Shown here in pieces: positions 44,903 to 48,086 of a stretch of DNA of 48,086 bases. How positions within the stretch are numbered: the first letter of the stretch is position 1; the number at the start of each line of letters is the position of its first letter. The notes below the pieces were generated by a model. That model had not been told where the DNA came from and ran no database searches. It saw nothing but the letters and a program-made list of their open reading frames with translations. Origin of the DNA: Devosia sp. 66-14 (GTDB lineage Bacteria; Pseudomonadota; Alphaproteobacteria; Rhizobiales; Devosiaceae); NCBI GenBank assembly GCA_001899085.1, contig MKVB01000006.1, forward strand, positions 1,019,566 through 1,067,651, in the 5' to 3' direction. The position numbers and the translations under genes were made by a program.

Positions 44903-45185
44903 GCGCGGCTCCACCCTCAATCTGACCCAGAAGCCGCATCTTTTTCAGCTTCCGACGACAGTTGTACCAGTACGTCAGTGCCCCCTTTTCAGTGAGGGTA
45001 GCTCCCTCAACGAACGCCTTGACGACAGTCTCCTGCGACTCCCCTTCGATCTGGATGTAGATGGCCATTGCGGCCTCAGCTTTAGTCTTTCCTTCTGCAA
45101 TCAGGGCTTTGCCTGCCGCGATGGCGGCTTTGGCCGCCTCGACGTTAGGTTCCTTGGTGGGAGTTGGTTCGGCTTTCTTCGCCAT
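44886..45185 (-). CDS. Alanine/lysine-rich small protein of the element
   Basis: 99 residues, starting MAKKAEPTPTKEPNVEAAKA, helical and rich in Ala/Lys/Glu, then WYNCRRKLKKMRLLGQ. GAGGAG lies seven bases before the ATG at 45185. The longer frame (start 45227) has no ribosome site. Could be a DNA-binding or capsid-like accessory protein; no family recognised. Confidence 0.55.
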   Translation of the reverse strand: MAKKAEPTPTKEPNVEAAKAAIAAGKALIAEGKTKAEAAMAIYIQIEGESQETVVKAFVEGATLTEKGALTYWYNCRRKLKKMRLLGQIEGGAAPVEKG

Positions 45186-45332
45186 CGGGGGCTCCTCTGC
45201 GTGGCAACAGGAGCCGACTTCCCCCAATGGAGTTCGGTGGGCAACATTGAACAGCCGTGAGGCCTTCCAAGCCTCTTCGCGTAGCCGGCGTTATGGAACG
45301 GGCCCGACCGCCATCGCTCGGAGCCTTCATTT

Positions 45333-46277
45333 TTACTCGGGCGCCAGCTTGATTTGCTTGCCCGCATGCTCCCGCCACATACCGAGCCGTTTTATCCGGT
45401 ATTCCACGAGCTCGGGTGACGTACCAAACGTCCGCGCTATATCCTCAGACGAGCGCTTCTTGTTCACCGCGTTGACGATGGCGATCTTCGGCAGCAGCGT
45501 TGCTGAAGCAAGATAGTAGGCATCGTGCTCCTCCGCTGCGTCATAGGTTCGGCCAAACGCCTCGGCCACGCGGGCAATCTTCGTTAGTTTGTGGCCCAGG
45601 AGAATATGCCAGTACTCCTCCAAGACGGTTACCCGCTGCCTTTCGACTGTGTGGCCATCGTTCAAAAGGACGACCCAATTCTCGTTCTCTGGGTCCAACG
45701 GAATGCTCATCGCAGACCATTCGCTCCCGGCGTTTCCGCGAAGCTCACCCATGGTCGTGGTATCGATACAAGTGGTCTTCGCGATTGGGACCACCTGCAC
45801 ACCCTCCACGTCGATGCGGAGACTATCTAGGGCATCGTCGTGCGCCAGGCCCAGGTCAGATCGGAACCTCTCCGCCGTTTCCTCTAGCTCCTCCTTCGAC
45901 AAGGAGACGCCGTCCCCCGACGCGCGATCTTCCCGATCCTCCTGGTGCTTCCATCCGTCCTTAGCGCCCATCTCGCGCCGCAGACAAACCGCCGCACCTA
46001 ACAGCGCATCTACGGTCGACGACCGAATATTCCTCCCCGCGCGAAAATGAACGAAAGCGACGTTGTCGAAGCCAAGGCCTGCGTCCTCAGCTTCAGCTCC
46101 GAGCCATTGCAACAGCCTGATCTTCGAGTTGTTGTCCGGCTGTCCCTCTCCACGCTCCATGCGCGCCAGCGTGGAGAAGCTCACGCCGACCACCGCCGAG
46201 AGCGCACGTATGCTGAGACCTTCGGTCTCGCGCTTCCTTCTTACGGCTTGGACCAATTTCTCTTCAAATGAGGGCAT
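45333..46277 (-). CDS. HTH (Cro/CI) - ImmA/IrrE-type metallopeptidase protein
   Basis: 314 residues from ATG 46277 (GGAG eight bases before). N-terminal HTH: RKRETEGLSIRALSAVVGVS, FSTLARMERGEGQPDNNSKI. C-terminal ImmA/IrrE-type domain: LEEYWHILLGHK (about 219-230), where the usual HExxH reads EEYWH, so the first zinc ligand is replaced by Glu; DAAEEHDAYYLASATLLPK supplies the downstream acid. Such proteins control mobile elements by cleaving or binding repressors. The frame further upstream to 46460 is not protein-like. Confidence 0.75.
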   Translation of the reverse strand: MPSFEEKLVQAVRRKRETEGLSIRALSAVVGVSFSTLARMERGEGQPDNNSKIRLLQWLGAEAEDAGLGFDNVAFVHFRAGRNIRSSTVDALLGAAVCLRREMGAKDGWKHQEDREDRASGDGVSLSKEELEETAERFRSDLGLAHDDALDSLRIDVEGVQVVPIAKTTCIDTTTMGELRGNAGSEWSAMSIPLDPENENWVVLLNDGHTVERQRVTVLEEYWHILLGHKLTKIARVAEAFGRTYDAAEEHDAYYLASATLLPKIAIVNAVNKKRSSEDIARTFGTSPELVEYRIKRLGMWREHAGKQIKLAPE

Positions 46278-46518
46278 CTTACTCCGTGCGAACGACACGC
46301 CTTGACACAGGGGAACCTCCGGGCGCAGCCTGTGCTGGTGACACAGACTCGCACATCTCCGATTCCAGGTGAAGCCACCTTCTCGGCGGAGGCACAAGTC
46401 ATGTTGCAGCAGCTCGGGACCGCCCTCAACGCGCACCGACTGCTTCGAGTGCATACCCACGGGCTAATCGCCCTGGATCAAGAATCCCCCAACACAACCA
46501 CAGCCCAGGAGAAAGGCT

Positions 46519-46665
46519 ATGAACGACAAACAAAGAGAGGATCCGCAACCCGATCATGGGAAGGGTCCGCCCGACGGCAAAGGACGCCCCGTGGATCACG
46601 GTCGGCCGGTGCCGCATCACGGATCCGCGGCAATGTGCTCCGCGCGGCCTATGAAGGTCAGGTGA
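46519..46665 (+). CDS. Small His/Gly/Pro-rich peptide preceding the E2-like gene
   Basis: 48 residues, MNDKQREDPQPDHGKGPPDG onward, with AGGAG nine bases before ATG 46519, one of the best ribosome sites nearby. Low complexity, rich in DHG/GKG units. The stop overlaps the GTG start of the E2-like gene (GTGA). It resembles the charged leader of multi-ubiquitin proteins but has no beta-grasp domain, so a deletion between it and the E2 gene is possible. Confidence 0.5.
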   Translation: MNDKQREDPQPDHGKGPPDGKGRPVDHGRPVPHHGSAAMCSARPMKVR

Positions 46666-47309
46666 CAAGCCTTGCAGAAGCGTATCCTACGCTCCAGACC
46701 TTCCCCGACGATGACGGCCTATGGCTTCTCGCAAGAAGTTCGATAATTCCGGGCTTGGCGCGAGAAGCCATATTTCTAGTTGCTCTCCCGTACAGCCCTG
46801 GCTTGGGTCCTCGCGCTTGGGCCTTCTGGGCAGCTGCCGACGCCGATCCTAAGTGGATTGGACCCCGGCACACTAATTTCCAAGACGGTTCCATCTGCGC
46901 TTTTTCGCCTAATGACGGTGCGTGGGCGGAAGGCGGAGACCTTCGAACCCTACTGGACCTCTACAGCGTTTGGACCTTACGCCACCTGTACCTTGATTGC
47001 TTTGGGCGATGGCCAGGTAAGCAATACGGCCTATTCGGTGTCGACCCCAGAGTTGCGGCGTTCTACCGGCGTATAGAGTGCGAAGACGACGAGCTTTGTG
47101 GATGTGGGTCGGAGACGCGACGGTACGCCAACTGTTGCAAGCCGGCTGACCTGCAATTGGATTTCGGCCAATCGGCAGCACTCTTCCTAGATCAGATTGA
47201 AGGTGGCTTCGCCAGTCGGGTACCTCCGCCGGCGGTCGTTGCTTTCATGGAAGGTCTATCGGGCATTCCCCCCATTGCGGATGTCCATATTCAGATCAAG
47301 TCCGCCTGA
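46662..47309 (+). CDS. E2-like protein with SEC-C zinc motif
   Basis: 215 residues. An E2-type catalytic region: HTNFQDGSICAF (70-81), where HTN resembles the HPN tripeptide and Cys79 would be catalytic, followed by a helical segment (GGDLRTLLDLYSVWTLRHLY). Next comes CGCGSETRRYANCC (146-159), the SEC-C zinc motif. GTG at 46662 is chosen because the homology begins there; the open frame continues to 46302, but that portion looks random. Differs from the Bil-type E2 at 10545. No E1 or JAB is seen beside it in this window. Confidence 0.65.
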   Translation: MTSLAEAYPTLQTFPDDDGLWLLARSSIIPGLAREAIFLVALPYSPGLGPRAWAFWAAADADPKWIGPRHTNFQDGSICAFSPNDGAWAEGGDLRTLLDLYSVWTLRHLYLDCFGRWPGKQYGLFGVDPRVAAFYRRIECEDDELCGCGSETRRYANCCKPADLQLDFGQSAALFLDQIEGGFASRVPPPAVVAFMEGLSGIPPIADVHIQIKSA

Positions 47310-47439
47310 CCTCTGCCTTTGCGGGTCTCGCCACCAAGTTGTCCTTCCACCGGCTGTTTGCGACGGACGAGCTCTCGTGAAGGAACTTGAATACGGGGCC
47401 GCCGCTCTCATTACGGCTACCGAGACAGGAAGGGCCTAA
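47281..47439 (+). CDS. Possible small cysteine-containing protein (52 aa)
   Basis: ATG 47281 to TAA at 47437-47439, overlapping the E2-like 3' end by 29 nt: LCLCGSRHQVVLPPAVCDGR and then KELEYGAAALITATETGRA. Protein-like with a CxCGS start, but there is no ribosome site. May be the next operon gene or chance. Confidence 0.3.
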   Translation: MSIFRSSPPDLCLCGSRHQVVLPPAVCDGRALVKELEYGAAALITATETGRA

Positions 47440-47446
47440 GCGGCAA

Positions 47447-48086
47447 TCACCAATAGCCACGCCGCTCGGGCGGATCACCCAACGGATCATGCAGTTCGTC
47501 GAGTTCAGGAAAGAGAAGCAGCCCGTTCAGCGTTGCCTTCGCGGCATCTATCGTGGTGGCCTGGTCTAGGGTCGCCAATCGCTCACTTGCCCAAGCTAGC
47601 ATTCTTCCTAAATCGGCTGCCTCACTTTCCAACTTGTCGGCGGGCAGCGATGCCAACCACGTCCTGATATCCGCGGCTTCCCTCTGCAGTTCCACCAGGT
47701 TTCGCAAATACTCGATTCGCTTCTGCTCCCGCTCCTTTCTGCGCTTCGCCAAATCTCGCCTGCGAGACATCTCTGCCCATTGTCGTTGACGCTCCTCATT
47801 CTCCTCGCGCCGGGCCCTCTCATTGGCCAGGAGGACTTCAAGTCCAGAAACGATATCAGGCAGCAGGCGTTCGACGGTCTGGGTCTTACCCGTCAGCAAA
47901 AGTCCTCCGGAGGCCGTGGGAGTACCCCTCCACTGAAAACACCAGCTGTCCGGAGTAAACGATGTCGATTTCGGGGTAGGCCTTCTTTCCGAACAACGAG
48001 GTGTACGCGGACCAGTCATCCCGTCGACGAGCCCTGTCGGCCTGCTGGTCGTACTTGGCCTGAAGCTCTAGCTCATCGTCAGTGGG
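47447..48086 (-). pseudogene. Frameshifted coiled-coil protein, N-terminus beyond the window
   Basis: On the minus strand one frame runs in from the edge (QAKYDQQADRARRRDDWSAY, FSVEGYSHGLRRTFADG) to a stop at the GGG run, and the next frame continues directly (KTQTVERLLPDIVSGLEVLL, ERQRQWAEMSRRRDLAKRRK). Removing one G at 47889-47891 joins them. The C-terminal half is a long charged coiled coil. Either a real frameshift or a base-calling error; family unknown. Convergent with the E2-like gene. Confidence 0.6.

Noticed and set aside
46302-46661. N-terminal 120 codons of the E2-like frame
   Set aside because: Composition looks random, another frame here has a good ribosome site (46519), and E2-like similarity starts at GTG 46662.
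1-48086. CRISPR array
   Set aside because: No series of regularly spaced repeats was seen; the only repeat pairs are the 63-bp units, the 44-nt promoter motif and the 17-nt core.

Overview
The window looks like a high-GC alphaproteobacterial chromosome, most likely from the Sphingomonadales. This is inferred from codon use, a GGAAC-N17-GTT promoter of the EcfG general-stress type ahead of a periplasmic protein gene, and the mix of gene families. No 16S or other marker gene is present, so the genus is open.

Region 1 (1-7.7 kb, mostly minus strand) is ordinary chromosome: an osmolyte ABC transporter operon (binding protein, permease, ATPase) ending in a universal-stress protein cut by the window edge; a glycosyltransferase overlapping nhaA; a small proline-rich protein; and a secreted SH3-like protein. 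From 7.9 to 8.6 kb there are only very small or broken reading frames and a strong terminator.

Region 2 (8.7-23.3 kb) is the most interesting part. Seven minus-strand genes follow one another: a sigma-70-like regulator, an unrecognised companion, a large fusion (ImmA/IrrE-type metallopeptidase, UvrD/Rep helicase, degenerate PD-(D/E)XK nuclease with Fe-S-type cysteines), then a ubiquitin-like cassette made of a double beta-grasp protein, an E2, a JAB/JAMM deubiquitinase and an E1. The same 44-nt motif lies about 50 nt before the sigma gene and before the ubiquitin-like gene. This suggests that the sigma-like protein controls both blocks. A divergent AddB/AddA-like helicase-nuclease pair lies next door.

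Region 3 (23.3-25.6 kb) carries small genes, a P4-type integrase and tRNA-Gly(CCC), a typical island attachment site.

Region 4 (25.6-39.4 kb) is accessory DNA: an FRG-domain protein, a HEPN-like protein, a divergent ADP-ribosylglycohydrolase-like protein, a Cro/CI-type regulator, a type I restriction locus (hsdR-hsdS-prrC-hsdM) containing a PrrC-type anticodon nuclease, an HUH replication-initiator-like protein and a DnaQ-like exonuclease. It ends at a 17-nt copy of the tRNA-Gly anticodon/D-arm sequence.

Region 5 (39.4-48.1 kb) begins with a second tyrosine recombinase at that 17-nt copy. A Nudix/winged-helix regulator follows, then a primase-helicase replication gene and an imperfect 63-bp repeat pair that may be an origin: the layout of an integrative replicating element. 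The right end has an HTH-ImmA protein, a second unrelated E2-like protein with a SEC-C zinc motif, and a frameshifted gene running off the edge. Both flanks of the tRNA therefore carry defence-type genes, and two different ubiquitin-like conjugation modules occur in one window.
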